A stretch of 64,000 nt of DNA from Nageia nagi. Its lineage: Eukaryota > Pinophyta. Both the position numbers and the translations under genes were made by a program. Shown one piece after another: positions 1 through 12,600 of this stretch. Location of the stretch: NCBI GenBank assembly GCA_050084985.1, contig JBITNC010000001.1:200012001-200076000 (forward strand), in the 5' to 3' direction. A model generated the notes under the pieces. That model was not told where the DNA came from. It ran no database searches and saw only the letters and a program-made list of their open reading frames with translations. Numbering within the stretch: the first letter of the stretch is position 1; each line of letters opens with the position of its first letter.

Positions 1-969
1 ACCATGAACTGACCTTTATGATAATGAATAATACACATTTTCCCCTCCAAGAAACAACCTATCTAATATACACTACCTTTTGAATTTTTTATATTTTAAG
101 CAATGACTTTGTGTACATGGGAAGGTTTTGCCACCTAGATGTTGTTTATAGAGGTATGTGCAAAAAGAGGTGCCTTCCTAGTATTGTATATCACTCTAAT
201 GGCTATGTGCAAATAGGCATGCATGCTATTAGAGGTGATTGTTTCATAGTCCCTTCCATGTTATTTTTTTCTTGCCTCTGTCTCACTTATTGCCACTTTT
301 TTCTACATCTATTCTTGTTAGAGAAATAATAATGCATACATTGTGAAGTACTTACCGAACCAATGAAGCCTTTTGGTTTTTGAGTTATCCTTAGTAAAGG
401 GTTCATAAATATCTCTAATTATTCATTATTAGGATAGATAGGCCCTTATTCTACTTTGGTATGATTATCGATTCAAATTTCTTTTTTATCAATGAAATAT
501 TGAATGATGTTTCTTAATACCCTTTAGTTTCTTGTTAGGTTTCCTACTGTCCTATGATCATTATGTAATTATTTATATCTATAATTTTTGGGACCACCAT
601 TAGGAAAATGATGTTGAACCATTGGTAGAAGCTTAATAAGTTCTAATTTTAATAACACATTAAGAATATTATCAGCAGTATCAGTTAACCTTGTAACTCT
701 TCTTTATGGTTTATTCATGTTCCTATCAACATTAGCTATAGCAATTTCATTTTTCTTTATATGCACTTGAGGTTTCTTTTCATTTACTTATGGTTTATAT
801 TTTGATTCATATATTTTGTATTTATATGTCATTTCTTATAATTTTTCTTTATACATTCTTCCTTTTTAAGTAAAATATCTATCATTGTAGCTAATGTTAA
901 TCTAGGATTAGATATAACCAACAACTTATACATAGGAAATAAAGCATTTGCAAAAGTATCCTTTAAATC
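1..969 (-). pseudogene. Decayed gag C-terminal/linker region of left LTR element
   Basis: This stretch continues the gag reading direction (minus strand) of the element whose gag core lies at 1033-1242. Conceptual minus translation gives Lys/Asn/Ile-rich sequence with many stops, and no zinc knuckle or protease could be identified. The plus-strand open frame at 111-329 lies opposite it and matches nothing I recognise. The rest of the element (pol) would lie left of the window. The assignment rests on contiguity with the gag core. Confidence 0.4.
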
Positions 970-2535
970 TTGCTTAGGAAAAAATATTTTATTTTTATTT
1001 TGTTTCTATATTTTGATAAAATCATACAAACATTAATTAGGCAAGTGCTTAATTTTACACAAATCTTTGAATTGAATTTTTTTTGCAATATTATATCTAA
1101 AAATTTTCAAAAATTTATGTATCAAATCTTCATATTTATCAATGCTATTTTTGGGAAGAGTAAAATACCATTTCAATACATAATCTTTTAAGCTACTTGA
1201 AAATAATTTTGCAAGCATATCTTTATCATGAACATATTCCATAGCTTCCTCTTAAAATTTTCTAACATGCATTTTTTGATCTTACAAGCCATCAAATTTT
1301 GTAAATTTCACACTCTTTTTGCCAACAAGCAATTTAGAAATAATTGTATCAAATAATGGATGTTTTAAATAAAATAAGAAATCATCTTCATCATCATTAA
1401 CTAATTCTTCTAATTTCTCAATCCTTGCATCCATTATTTGATACTATGGAAGTTTGCTTTGTTGGTTGGTTTTGAACTATAGGTATATATATTATCCTTT
1501 GAGGGTGGTGGAGGGCTTTTTGGTGGTATAGTGCTAATTTGAGAGGGAGTTTTTTTTTTTTCCTTTCTCAGTTTAGCTTCTTTTAATTACATAAATGACC
1601 CAATACTATGTAGTTTTCCATGTTCAAGTTTGTCAACCGATTCTAGCATAAACTCTAATTATTTCTCCTCATTAGCCTTTTGAAAATAATCATCTTATTA
1701 AGCATCAAAAAGAGCATCAAGTTTTATCTCACGTTCTTCTTTTTACCAACTAGGATTATGTTCATAAGCATTATTAATTACAATAGAAAGTTATTTAGCA
1801 ATATCTACTATAGTTTAGTCATTAACAAATCTACCCTTACTTTTTTCTTTATTAGAACATTTAGGAAGTATACCTAGATGTTGATCATCAAAATGAGTTA
1901 CCAAGTGTTCACACTCAACCTCACTTTCCTAATTGACCTCTTCGATGACCACCTTTTGTAGAGGATCTGGTACCTTAACTTCCACATCATCAATAGTGTG
2001 CAAACATTCTTATACACTATTATTAGTATCCTTCTTTGTAGTAGAGACTCTCCATTTTTTATAACCTACATTTTCATATGAAAATAATCTATCTGAGGAT
2101 TATGACATTGTCATCCTGCTTCTAATAATTCATAATTTGTTAAGATATCAATAACTTGCTCAAATTTGCTAGTATGATAATACTCTAATTTCTATTTTCT
2201 AGATAATAATTATTTTATTGATCAAACATAGCTAGGTATTCTAACTCTTTAATTTCAGCATCACTATCAAAAGTATCATCATGGCTTCCTAGAATTATAT
2301 TTTCAAAATCATAATCATCAATAATCATGTTAAGCCTATTAAGGGTTTGTCTAATAATATCCATTTTCTTTCTAGAACTTGTACATTCAGTATCATTATC
2401 CTCATAAGTATCTATTCAATTATTGGGATCAAGCTCTTGCATATGTAAATCAGAATTAACTCTCCAACTTCTCATGATCTCTTCAAAATAGACTTTACTT
2501 CTAGAAGCTCTAGGTTGTTCTTCATTTAGATTCAT
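970..2535 (-). pseudogene. gag: Ty3/gypsy (Tat-like) gag, broken
   Basis: Capsid-forming gag of an LTR retrotransposon read right to left. A start codon at 2535-2533 opens an acidic N-terminal part (begins MNLNEEQPRASRSK) that runs about 110 codons with only isolated stops. The retrotransposon gag core is clearest at 1242-1033, with the pattern LKDYVLKWYFTLPKNS followed by a Phe/Leu-rich helix and LCKIKHLPN. It aligns in order with the gag of the Tat-like element at 59372-60184 (LAGQALDWYNSLPM, then LTRLQQFPDE). Between the two parts the frame shifts and contains several TAG/TGA codons, so no full protein can be made. The start lies about 150 bp inside the primer-binding site, as expected for gag. 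Family placement is by this gag alignment only; pol is outside the window. Confidence 0.6.
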
Positions 2536-2687
2536 CTTGGGAATATAAGAAAACTAGACCCTAGTTTTATCATTTTTCTCTAGCTATTACTCTAAGCACC
2601 TCAAGTAAGGGAAGAGATAATAATGAAAATGGATTCATGACTTTCTAGAATGGATTCCCTAGATCAATATCTAGGTATTTAAGAATT

Positions 2688-2699
2688 TTGGGTTCACCA
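2688..2699 (-). promoter_or_regulatory. Primer-binding site, left element
   Basis: On the minus strand the sequence TGGTGAACCCAA starts 3 bp after the LTR end, the usual position for a tRNA primer-binding site (TGG pairs with the tRNA CCA end). The same 12 bases with the same AAA spacer occur at 20193-20204 beside the other LTR of this family. I could not assign the tRNA. Confidence 0.6.
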
Positions 2700-2702
2700 A
2701 AA

Positions 2703-3988
2703 TGTAGACCTCAAATTATGTAAAATAAGAATATACATAATAAATAAACTTATATACAATATGATAAGAAATAGATAATGTACACTATATTAGATTACAA
2801 CAAATATACATGGAACACATGAACCTGATATGAAGTGCATGTACAATCCTCAAGAATAAGTAATAATGAATCTTTGGAGGATTGGGATTGAATTCATGGT
2901 GAGCTTATGATAGATCTTTGTTTGCATGAATCAACAACTAGAACACTAAAATCTAAAACCCTTGATCTAGAATATGCACACTATCATTAGCCTAAGAGAA
3001 GCATGTTGTTGGCTATGTGAGATATGTTGAATTATGTTATGTGCAAAAGATAAAAATTTCAAAGCTCAAAGTATAAAAAATTCTCATAATAGGTGGTGTC
3101 TAAAGATACCATAGCTTGATGAATATTATGGTTGACAACCACCTATCAGATTTCTTTTCACATCACTTTTGATGAATATTCCACTCGCATATATAGCCTA
3201 CAATGACATAGAAAGGAGTGAAGGCTGACCTCTAGAAATAGTATAAACTTTGTTATATTCAATATATTTCAAACTATAAACCATGATAAATGATATAGCA
3301 TTTAATATAACACATGGTATTGCATTATAATATCAACTTTATCTTGACATATGTAATATTACATTAAGTCATTTAGGAAGTCTAAATATTATTTATTAAA
3401 TAAATAATAAATCATTATTAAGCATATACAAGATCAATAATACAAGGAAATCCTAGGATGTAAGAAATAAATAATGTAATCTAGAGAATACAAAAAAATG
3501 AGAATTATCTACCCTAGATAGTCTAATTTTAGTTCTATACCTAGAAAATTTCTAAGATGCTTTGACTTATTTTATATTCTTTATTTTCAAATCAACCTAT
3601 ATAGGATTGATTCTTAGGTACCCATCGATTGACTAATTAATAGTTGGTAGATCAATCACATGTGTACTTATAATTTTTAAACATTAAGAATCCCTCAACC
3701 ATAGGGATTTAGTCAAAAATAGGTGTATAATTAGAGCAAAGATAATACACCTAATAAATTGCAAAAGTATTAAGATTTTAAGTAAAATTAATGCTAAATT
3801 TATTGAGGCTTAGATTTGTCCTTTATGAATCAATTATTAGAGACTAATCAATCCCTTTTAGATTGATTAGAAATAAGTGAAATTTAGTACATTGAAAGTT
3901 TCAAATCTCCTCCTAATATAACTTGCAAAAGTATGTCACCTAAGTCACTAATTGTTATTTAAAATTTTGAAATTATCTCCTCTTAACA
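2703..3988 (-). repeat. LTR (1286 bp), element 1 left LTR
   Basis: In plus orientation it begins TGTAGACC and ends TTAACA, giving 5'-TG...CA-3' ends. A polypurine tract adjoins its right edge and a primer-binding site adjoins its left edge. Around 3560-3645 it aligns with 24280-24365 in the LTR piece right of 24111 (shared A-G-ATCAA-CT...GATTGA and ACTAAT-AAT patterns). The offset from the LTR start is similar (about 885 bp, against about 807 bp once the nested insertion is removed). Elsewhere the two copies are too diverged to align by eye, so this is an old LTR. It has internal signals on both sides (see findings). Confidence 0.6.
3844..3870. repeat. Perfect 10-bp hairpin in LTR
   Basis: CTAATCAATC (3844-3853) is followed after 7 bp by its exact reverse complement GATTGATTAG (3861-3870). 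A related smaller hairpin (TCAATCTT / AAGATTGA, 3-bp loop) lies at 24313-24331 in the partner LTR, so GATTGA-type inverted motifs seem to be a property of this LTR family. Function unknown. Confidence 0.6.
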
Positions 3989-4000
3989 TCCTCCCCAACT
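3989..4000 (-). promoter_or_regulatory. Polypurine tract of element 1
   Basis: Minus strand AGTTGGGGAGGA directly precedes the TGTTAAGAGG start of the LTR. This is the plus-strand priming site expected immediately upstream of a 3' LTR, and it fixes the right boundary of the LTR. Confidence 0.65.
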
Positions 4001-5900
4001 TATACAAAGTCTCATCCTTAAGTTTCACTTTAATATTTTTTCCAATGATATATAGTGAATTATCATGGAATTTTATCCAAATTCATTCTTGTATGTATCT
4101 CTTTAGTCGATTCTTAATTTGACACTCTTTGGTTAGCATTGTTGTCATCTTTGTGGGGGTGGAACTGGGATGACACCTTTATTCAAAATGAAATAGTTAC
4201 TTAACTCAAAGATTATCATCTCATAATGTAGGTGGGAAATTATCCATAATAATTTGTATGTTTGTACCAAGAAATTTAGAGGGATCACTTTGAATGTATT
4301 CTCAAAGAATATATGGGTACCATAGTCCAGGAGTATCTTGGGGCTTCACCATGTAAAAAGGAGGAAAATATTCTACATAAGGTCAAACTATAACTCTTCC
4401 TGAAGGGATATTTTGTGAGCATTAATTTTAATAAGGCATATCCTTGATCTTGTAATTTCTATGCTTCCAATCTCTTATGTTCATATAGCTTTTCCATGAT
4501 TCTCCATTGAATGTCAATAGGTAGATCAAATACATTTCTAATTCAAAAGTTGAGGTGGTGGATGGGACCATTTTCTTTGAGGTGCTTTTCTAGTGAATCC
4601 TCCTTCCTCTTTGTAATGTTTCTTGTAGTTCTATAGACATCTTCTTTTTTTGGTACACTATTCTATTTTTCCATCTTTCTTAGGTTTGCCAAAATTGGGA
4701 TTCTATGTTTGTATCCCTTGTTGGTGGATTATTACTAATAAATAGCTTGTTGTAATCATATACTAATTATTTATAAAGGATATTGATGAATACTAAAATT
4801 ATTACACAAACTTGCATACATATATATTCTAGTATAATCTATCTTTCTTTTTTGAATGGGTCAATTCCTTTAACACAGTCCATCCAAATGTAAGGAGCCC
4901 CATATGGCCATGCATTAAATATCATATTAATAATATCATACTCTACCAATTTTAAGAAAAATAAATGATAAATATTTAAATGAATCATTAACTATTCCTC
5001 ATTTTTCTTCATTCTCCATGCTCTAGCATATCGGTGTATATATCTTGATTAGATGATGAGACTTTGTATTAAGTATGATGAATTTATCAAGTTTTTATAA
5101 CTTGCTTATTAGTAAGGAAACAAATCCATTTTCTCATGTCAAGCTTGAAATCACACACATAAAAAATGACTTCATTTGATTTTATGGTAAGCAAACTATT
5201 AGGTGAAGACCCAGTATTACAACTTATTAATTTTAAGAGGTCTACCTCCTATGTTTCTTTTGGTATTATCCTTTTTATATCTTTGTTTATGCTCATTACT
5301 TATAGGGGAAGTTTTTGTAACCATTATGATTTTGCCTTCAATTATTAATTTTTAAGTGCAATTATTATCTTTGCTTTTCTTTTCTTTTATGTTTTTATTA
5401 TAAGAGGTTTTTTTAATTCATTTGTTGGTTCTCTGTTGACTATTTTCTTACTATGACTTCATCATTTATTTACTTTTAACTACTTCATTATCATTTTAAG
5501 CAACTCATGAATTTGTTTAAGTTGGAAAAGCATAAGTAATCCATTATCATAAAACATAAACTTATTTTAAAAAAAAATATCATCATATAGTTTTTGTTAA
5601 TTTCCACCATGGGACAAAGCAATTCTCTTTTGCTACATTGGTGGTGTTCACCCCTATTTCTAATCTAGAATTTTGATAAAGTATCTTATATTATTTGAGC
5701 TATGGTGGGAACTCAAAGATGATATTGTATGTAGTCATAAGGTATTATTTTTATTTGACCCAAACCATTAGTTACTATCAAATATGCTTCTTTAGAAATG
5801 TAAGTACAATCACCCCTACACCATCTGAACTATGGTTTCCTTATAATAGTATTGGCCAATCACTTCCTCAATTTATGTTAGCTCCATTTTGTGTGTTGAG
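4001..5900 (-). other. 3' region of element 1, possible decayed coding sequence
   Basis: Minus-strand translation of about 4150-4740 gives long open stretches in two frames, interrupted mostly by TGA/TAG. One contains NVFDLPIDIQWRIMEKLY, faintly like FSMPIEIQQKMALTFYD in the extra sense ORF of the Tat-like element (52565-53065). I do not consider that homology shown. From about 4740 to 5900 the sequence is AT-rich with no frame I can defend. The short plus-strand open frames here look like chance. Confidence 0.3.
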
Positions 5901-8900
5901 AGGATCACTTTGACCCAATGGAGTGATTCATTCACCTTTCTTGGCAACTTTATTTTTATGAAAATGAGTGTACAGAGTTTGGTCAATGTACTTGGAACTG
6001 ATTTTGATAATCTTTGCCTTGATCCAACCTCTCTATGAGTGCTTTTACTATTACATCTTTGGCAACCAACTAGGCTTTGATTTATTGGAGTTCCTTTATT
6101 AAAGAATTCTTTTGGATAAATATATCCATATCAATGCATGTAATTTATAGTGATATAGTTGTGTTGCTATCTTTTTCTTTAGAATGTCCAATTGGTTAGA
6201 AAATATTTAGTCCCTATTGTACTTATGGTTCTTTATTTCTAAGAGTCGCATTTCCTCCAATAATGTGTTTATAGTTAACTTGAGGATCATTTTTAGGGGT
6301 TGTTTGGGGTTAATAACTAGTTTTGGGAGTTGTTCAATGATATGTTTTAGTATAATGGGATCTTTAGGGTGTTATTTTGGGGTATTGATGGCATTTTGGA
6401 CTAAGGTGGTGAGGTTATCACCAACATATGCATTTTGTGCAATAGGGAAGTTTGGGAACTAGGTGTGTAGAATCCTAACATCTTCAAAGGTTTTATCCCT
6501 GAGAAATTACAATTGTATGTCTATGTGGATGAAGTATTGGATGAGTCTATGGTTGATATATCTTTTCAATATGATTAATTAGTTGACTAATAGTTTGTTT
6601 AGATCCAAATATGGGTATTGGTGGGTTGGCCCTAGTAAGTCTTCTATGGCCTTCAGTAGTGGGACATGATGTAGCTTAATACTCTTTGGGATTTGTTGTT
6701 TCCTACACAAGGGAGTAGATAATGTAGGTGGGGTTACTAGATTGATGGAATTGATATAACAGAGGGTGATGGTTTTAATAGTGTTAACGATAGTGGATTC
6801 AGTGGAATTTGCATGGAATGGATATGCTATGTTCTTAATGACTATGCACAAGAGGGTATTTATTACTACTATGGTTGGGTTTAATGGTATGGAATAGGGG
6901 TTTTTATATTAGAAAGAATAAAATAGGTTTGTAATGGTGGTGATAGAACATATAAGTATATTGATGATAGGTGGTGCTAATATGGTACTTGTGATGTTTT
7001 GCATGGAATTGGTCATGATCTTTGTTACATTAGTTCCTTTTTTAGGTTCCTTTATTATATATTCTCCTTCAAGTTCCTTTATTTTTGCTTTTATGTATTC
7101 ATAAGTGGTATCTTATCCAATTATTGATGTCTTTGATTATGGGCATCAATAGTATCAGATAGGAGAAGAAGATTATCTTGGTTCTCTATTTTTTATGGTG
7201 GTTTGCACTTGGTCCAACTGAGTTTGGGTTTCCCTCTCCTTAGTCAAGCCTTCCTATTATTATCTCATTATCCCCTTAGTGGCTTTTTAGGATGGTCTTG
7301 CATATTGCAATATTTAGAAGATAGTTCATGAAGCTCTCAAGGTGGAATCACTCTAAGTATTGTTCTCATGCTTCATATCCCTCTCAATTAGACTCCATTT
7401 TACCACTACTTTCCCTTATTTTTATATTTTATCTTTTAGATTTTATAAGGGTTTCTTGATATGGCAAATTTGATTATTGGACTTGATGGATTTCAATAAC
7501 TTCTAGTATCTAAAATTTCTTAGTTCATTGCCTAGTTATAGGGGCATAATATATGGTAGGGTGTACATTGCTCCTTAGTTTGCTAGCTATCTTTTGGATT
7601 TTTCTAATGATGTTGGCCATATAGTCATATGTCACCATGTAGGGGTATCATTCCAACCTTAGATTTGCATGGATATTGAATTATATCAAGATGTTATATA
7701 TGGTTACTAAAAATATCAAGAGGGATGCAAAATCAATAATGGTCAATATAGGGATGTGCTCTTATCTAAAAGATGTTGTAGTTACCCCTATTTATTTATT
7801 CATCATTGGCAAGGTGTTGACTTATGAATGTGATCACTAATGCATACTTGATTCCTTCTTGTATAGTGTCATAGGTGAGCATTTTCACTACTATAGTTGA
7901 TGATGATATTATATTTTAATAAAATATTCATTGGACCATGATCCTAAATGCTACTTTATGAGTTGAGTTAGGGATAAGATCCATATTCAATACCTTCTTA
8001 TTTAGCTTAGTCCTCAACTTTTTAAGTATTGGGGCATATGGAAACTACTTGGTCTCCATTATTGGGTTAGGATCCTTTCTTTCTACTCTTAACCCAAGGA
8101 TCTTCTTGATGATATATTCATCTATTTTGAATGACTTATCTAGTCATAACTTTCCCTCATGGAAGCCACTATAGATGAATTTGATAATGCTTAGGGCTTT
8201 AAGGATAGGTATATTTACTAAGTTCAACAACCCAACTTTCTCCATCCTTTTAGCTTTCTCCTAGTTTATCATTTCAAATTCTTCTTGGATTTACAAGTTG
8301 CTCTCCACGAATTTGATATTTTGGATATAGTTGATGCTATCATTATACCATGGATGCCTTCTAGAAAGTAGTATCCCAAAAAAGGTGTTTTGATAGATGG
8401 ATTGGTCAAGATCTTTATGGTCTACTTATTCATTCTTCCCATTAAACTTCTAAATGAAATTTGATGCTACAAAGCTTCTTCATATGTATTATGTTTAGTA
8501 GATTTGGGGCTTAAGTTAGGAGATAGTGGTTTTATAGTGGTGTAGTGATTTTTCATCAATGATATTATGTTTCCTATGGTTATTAAATATACTTGATTTA
8601 TGCTTTGTTCATAGATTTATTTTAATATGGTTTTTTTATTTCTTATTTTATTAACATTTTATATTATACTAAGGGATACAAGATCCATGTTATCATGAGC
8701 GTTATTTAAATTTTTCAATGTAGTATAAATTTGAATTGATAGATTTGTACAATATATATATGATTTGGTCTTGGTGATCATTTATTACCAAATTAGTCAT
8801 TTTAGTCATTGATATGACTTGGGAGTCATTTTGCTATGAAATTGGGATGTGTATCTTACTTTCATCTTATTTCATGTGGCAATCAATCTCCCCATCTAGG

Positions 8901-9500
8901 AGGCTTAAGATTACAAAGAAGTAATCATTCATGTGGAAATGTGCTATGTAATAAGTCTTTAATTAATATGGTGAAGCTAAGTCTTATTTAATGGAGAGGA
9001 GGATTAACTACCTTGGTATTATATTGAACTTTGCTCAATAGTTCTCATGGTGCATTTTATTTAAGGTTTGATTATAGTGAAAGATTGAACCAATGGATTC
9101 TCGTAGTGCTTTTTCATCTATAGAGTTGTATGCGGTGATTTTGAATTTTACCAATGAGGACCTTGAAGTTACTTTTTCCCTTATCATACTTTTATGGGGT
9201 GTATATTTTTTTATTCTTTTGTATTTTTTTAGATTTTTTAAGATGTGATAGCCATGGATTTTTCAAGGGAGGGCTCATAAGTTGGTTGCAATCATGTAAG
9301 AGGGCTTATTGAAAGAATCATTATCAAATTCATTGATGGAATCTCCCATCTTCATATTAAAGATACCATAGTTAGGTAATTTGGGAATTTTACTAATCTC
9401 TAGGGTTTCATTATCCTCAATTTGGAATTATGCATACTTGGGAGAGTTTTTTATGGATTTTGTTTATCCCTTTGTTATTTCACAAATTCCCACATGATTT
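5900..9500 (-). pseudogene. Extra sense coding region downstream of integrase, unknown
   Basis: This 3.6 kb lies after the integrase and before the PPT, read in the element's own sense. Conceptual minus translation stays protein-like over most of its length, with stops mainly where Trp or Gln would fit. The open segment 6851-6579 (CIVIKNIAYPFHANS to LLGPTHQYPYLDLNKLL) extends upstream in the same frame as a Thr/Ile/Asn-rich stretch. Around 8250-7600 the pattern FHEGKLWLDKSFKIDEYII followed by ILGLRVERKDP appears. Around 9350-8760 a Lys-rich stretch includes MKMGDSINEFDNDSFNKP. I recognise no family. It occupies the place of the extra or env-like ORFs of Athila/Tat elements, but I see no signal peptide or membrane pair. 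It may be one long ORF or two. Confidence 0.4.
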
Positions 9501-10004
9501 GACTATAATTGTATTTTATGAAGCTAGCACTTGGTTAATGTAAATGGTATCCTATACCCTCTATAATATGTTTCCATTTAGGCTAAATATAATTGATAAT
9601 TGGTGAATTTATGAATTTGTATGATATATTTTCTAATTGTACATGTTTTATCCAAGGTTTCAATTTTTATGGAAGTAGAACACTTTTGGGTTTTTTTGTT
9701 TGTAGTTTTACAAATTTGGTTGAGAATGTATCCTATACAAAACTATTGATACTATTTATAGATCCCAATAGCCCTCTCATGATTACGGTTCTCCATATTA
9801 GGGCCAGTTAGCAACTTCATATAGGGGTTACTTAGTAATTAATAGCCTCTCCCTAGTTGTTGGGTATTTTTGAGTAATACATAATAGTAAGGCTTTATTA
9901 AAAATATGATCAAGATCATTTTACTATTCCTAAGCTAAAACCTTATTAATATACTAACTAACAAATATAAGTTATTCACTATCTACCTAGTATCTTTCTA
10001 TCTA
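9501..10004 (-). other. Spacer between integrase end and extra coding region
   Basis: Minus-strand translation after the integrase C-terminus is rich in stops in all frames. The plus-strand open frame 9593-9811 lies opposite decayed element sequence and resembles no known protein. I see nothing else here. Confidence 0.4.
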
Positions 10005-11130
10005 ATATTAAGGAGATAAGTATAATATTCATTATGAGGAATATATTTTTTCAAGTGATGGTCATTCACATATCCTAGATGAATGTTTCCTTCCAACATT
10101 TGAAGTTGTATAGTTCCTTCTCCTTTTATACTCTCTATTATATAGGGTTCAAGCCATCTCATTCTTAATTTTACATATTTATGTTTGTATTGACTATCAT
10201 ATAAGATTACTTGGTCACCAATTTGGATGTGCTTTTGTTTGATATGGTGATCGTACCAAGTCTTTTGGAATTTCTTCTCTTGTATCTAATTATACATGGT
10301 TATTATGTGATTTTATCAAATTTTTATAATTCAAAAAGGATTTCTTACAATAACTCATGGTCAACCAATCGAGTCTCTATGGTGATTATTAATGAGGGTA
10401 CTTGGAATTCAAAGGGTAGCTTCCATACCAAATACTAACTCGAATAGGGTTTCCTTAGTTACCCTTTTATAGGTAGTTTGGTATTACCATAAAATAATTG
10501 ATATCTTATCTTCCTAATTCAATATTCTTATAATGATAATTATATCTAAATTTATTTCTAGTACTTTACTCATATCTTCAACAACTCCATTAGCTTGAGG
10601 ATGATATGGTGAATTTTTTTGGTGTTGTATCATGAATTATGTTAGGATTTGTTTTACCATAAGATTAATTAAGTGCTTACCCTGATCACTAATAATCTCT
10701 TTAAGGCATCCATGTCTAATTATGATATTATTGTATATGAATTTTGTTGTTGTATATGTGGAATAATCTTTTGTAGAGACTGTTTCTACCCATCTCATTA
10801 GGTACTCAATTCCAATGATGATGTAACAAGAACCTATTCATTATCCTAATGGTGATATGTTTTTGATGAGATCAATCATCCATTTCTCAAAAGGGAGTTA
10901 AGGTAGTACTAGTTGTAAGGGTAACTTATCTTGGGCTGAGGGTCACCCATATCATTGGCATACATCATAACTTTTTACAAATTGCAAAGCACCCTTATGT
11001 AAAGAAGTCCACCAAAGTCTAGACTATAATACCTTCTTGATAGTGTAGTTACCATTAAAGTGACCTTGAATAAATCACTCACATGCCTCTATCAAAATAT
11101 CTTCTTATTCATGTGGAATAATAATTCTTA
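10005..11130 (-). pseudogene. pol: Integrase of element 1 (Ty3/gypsy), broken
   Basis: DDE integrase that would insert the cDNA. Read right to left, the zinc-binding part appears at about 11060-10960 (LWWTSLHKGALQFVKSYDVC, with H and C residues in order). The catalytic core follows, with RWVETVSTKDYS, then IISDQGKHLIN (second Asp) and SPYHPQANGVVED (catalytic Glu). A C-terminal GPY-like part follows at about 10200-10010 (GDQVILYDSQYKHKYVK, MRWLEPYII, LKKYIPH). GPY has become EPY. At least six in-frame stops, several of them TGA or TAG at expected Trp positions, make it non-functional. The short plus-strand open frame 10211-10438 is its shadow. Confidence 0.75.
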
Positions 11131-11329
11131 TGATTACTTTTTCTATCCCTTTTTTGAATAGTTCACCAACAATTTTGTTGTATGGCATAGAAAAAATTAA
11201 TAGTTATCATCTTGCTTTGGTTGATAACCATTTTGGAAACTATCCTGATGTTACAAACATTGTAATATCTTTTAATTCATCTAGTGTAGCTTGAATATGA
11301 AATATGTGTGCATTAGATCATCTTTTTAA

Positions 11330-12600
11330 GAGGTTTCACCATTTTTTTATTTTTGATAATATTCTTGGTACATTGTTTAAGTTCTTAGGTTTTAGTACAA
11401 TCTTGAATCAAAATTCTTGAAATAGTAGTAGCCATCAACAAAATCATCCCTGAATCATAGATTTTTTTAAAAGATAATGAAGTACCTCATGGTTGGTAAA
11501 GAATATGAAAGTAGTCACTGAGAGGTAATGGCAAAATTTCTAGAGGGCATATACCATTGTTAGGGCTTTCTGTTTAGTGATGATGTAGTTCTTTTTAGCA
11601 TTGGCCATCTTTTAGCAAGTAAAATATATTATATGGTTGATATTTCCATTACCAAGTTGAGCTAAGTTAGCACCTATGGCAATGATGATGGCATCTATAT
11701 GAACATGAAATTCCTTTGTCTAATCAGGAAAAATGAGGATCAGGACCTTTGAAAATTTTATTTTAAGTAGTTTGAAGTTTTCTTGATATCCAAATGACCA
11801 ATAGAATGTGTGATTTTTATTTTTTAGTTTATCAATATGAGTGATGAGGATAGTATAATATTTAATTAACTTATATTAATATCCAATGGATCTTAGAAAT
11901 CTTTTTACTTCTTTAATAGTTAAAGGTGGGGGTATGTTGAGTAGTGTTACTACATTTGTAGGGTCAACCATTAACCCTTGTTTGCATATGATGTGCCCTA
12001 GTAATATCCCATGTGGAGTGGTGAACAAATAGGTTTTTAGGTTAAGGGTGATTTGGACATGATGAAATTTTTTGAACATTAAATGTAATGCTTGAGCATG
12101 ATTTTATAGGAGTCCAAACACTATCCATTCATCTAAGTATACCTCAAGGAAATTATGAATGAAATCTTTAAAAGCATTTTCTATTATTTGAGAAAAAATG
12201 GTAGGGGCATTTTTTAGTCTGAAAGGTCCTATATTATACATTTATGACCCTCATTCAATCGTAAAAGTAGTATTTAAGTGATATTCTTCATCAATTTTTA
12301 GTTGATGATAGCTTGAGAATCCTTCTATAAAGGAATAGATTTCTTGGTTGATGATCTTTTTTAAAATATCTTTAGTGAAGGGTGTTGGAAATGGATCATG
12401 TTTGTAAGCTTTATTTAGTTCTCAAAAATTGACATAAATTCTAATATCACTAGTTTTCTTGTATTATACTACCTTCGAGTTGATCCAATCAGTATTATCT
12501 ATTAGAGAAATAATCTCAACTTCAACCATCTTATCAATTTCTTCTTTTACATTATATTTTATATTTAGATTTAGATAATAGGGTAATTATTTTCTGGGTT
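11330..12600 (-). pseudogene. pol: Reverse transcriptase-RNase H of element 1, broken
   Basis: RT fingers and palm are recognisable at about 12560-12330 (NTDWINSKVV, ELNKAYKHDPFPTP, then SFIEGFSSYHQLKID). The thumb end is the open segment 12079-11876 (GILLGHIICKQGLMVDP, PPPLTIKEVKRFLRSIGY), a standard Ty3/gypsy signature. RNase H follows at about 11730-11340 (FHVHIDAIIIAIGANLAQ, NYIITKQKALTMVYALQ, FFTNHEVLHYLL). The YxDD loop region between these is damaged, and several stops interrupt the frame. The order PR-RT-RH-IN is normal for Ty3/gypsy. Confidence 0.75.

Noticed and set aside
6217-6462. Plus-strand open frame of 81 codons with hydrophobic runs
   Set aside because: The opposite (element sense) strand shows the better protein-like reading. 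No start context or family support.
4001-9500. Endogenous pararetrovirus in the region after element 1 integrase
   Set aside because: No movement protein, coat-type Cys knuckle or caulimovirid RT motif found. The region is bounded by the integrase end and a PPT/LTR of the same element.
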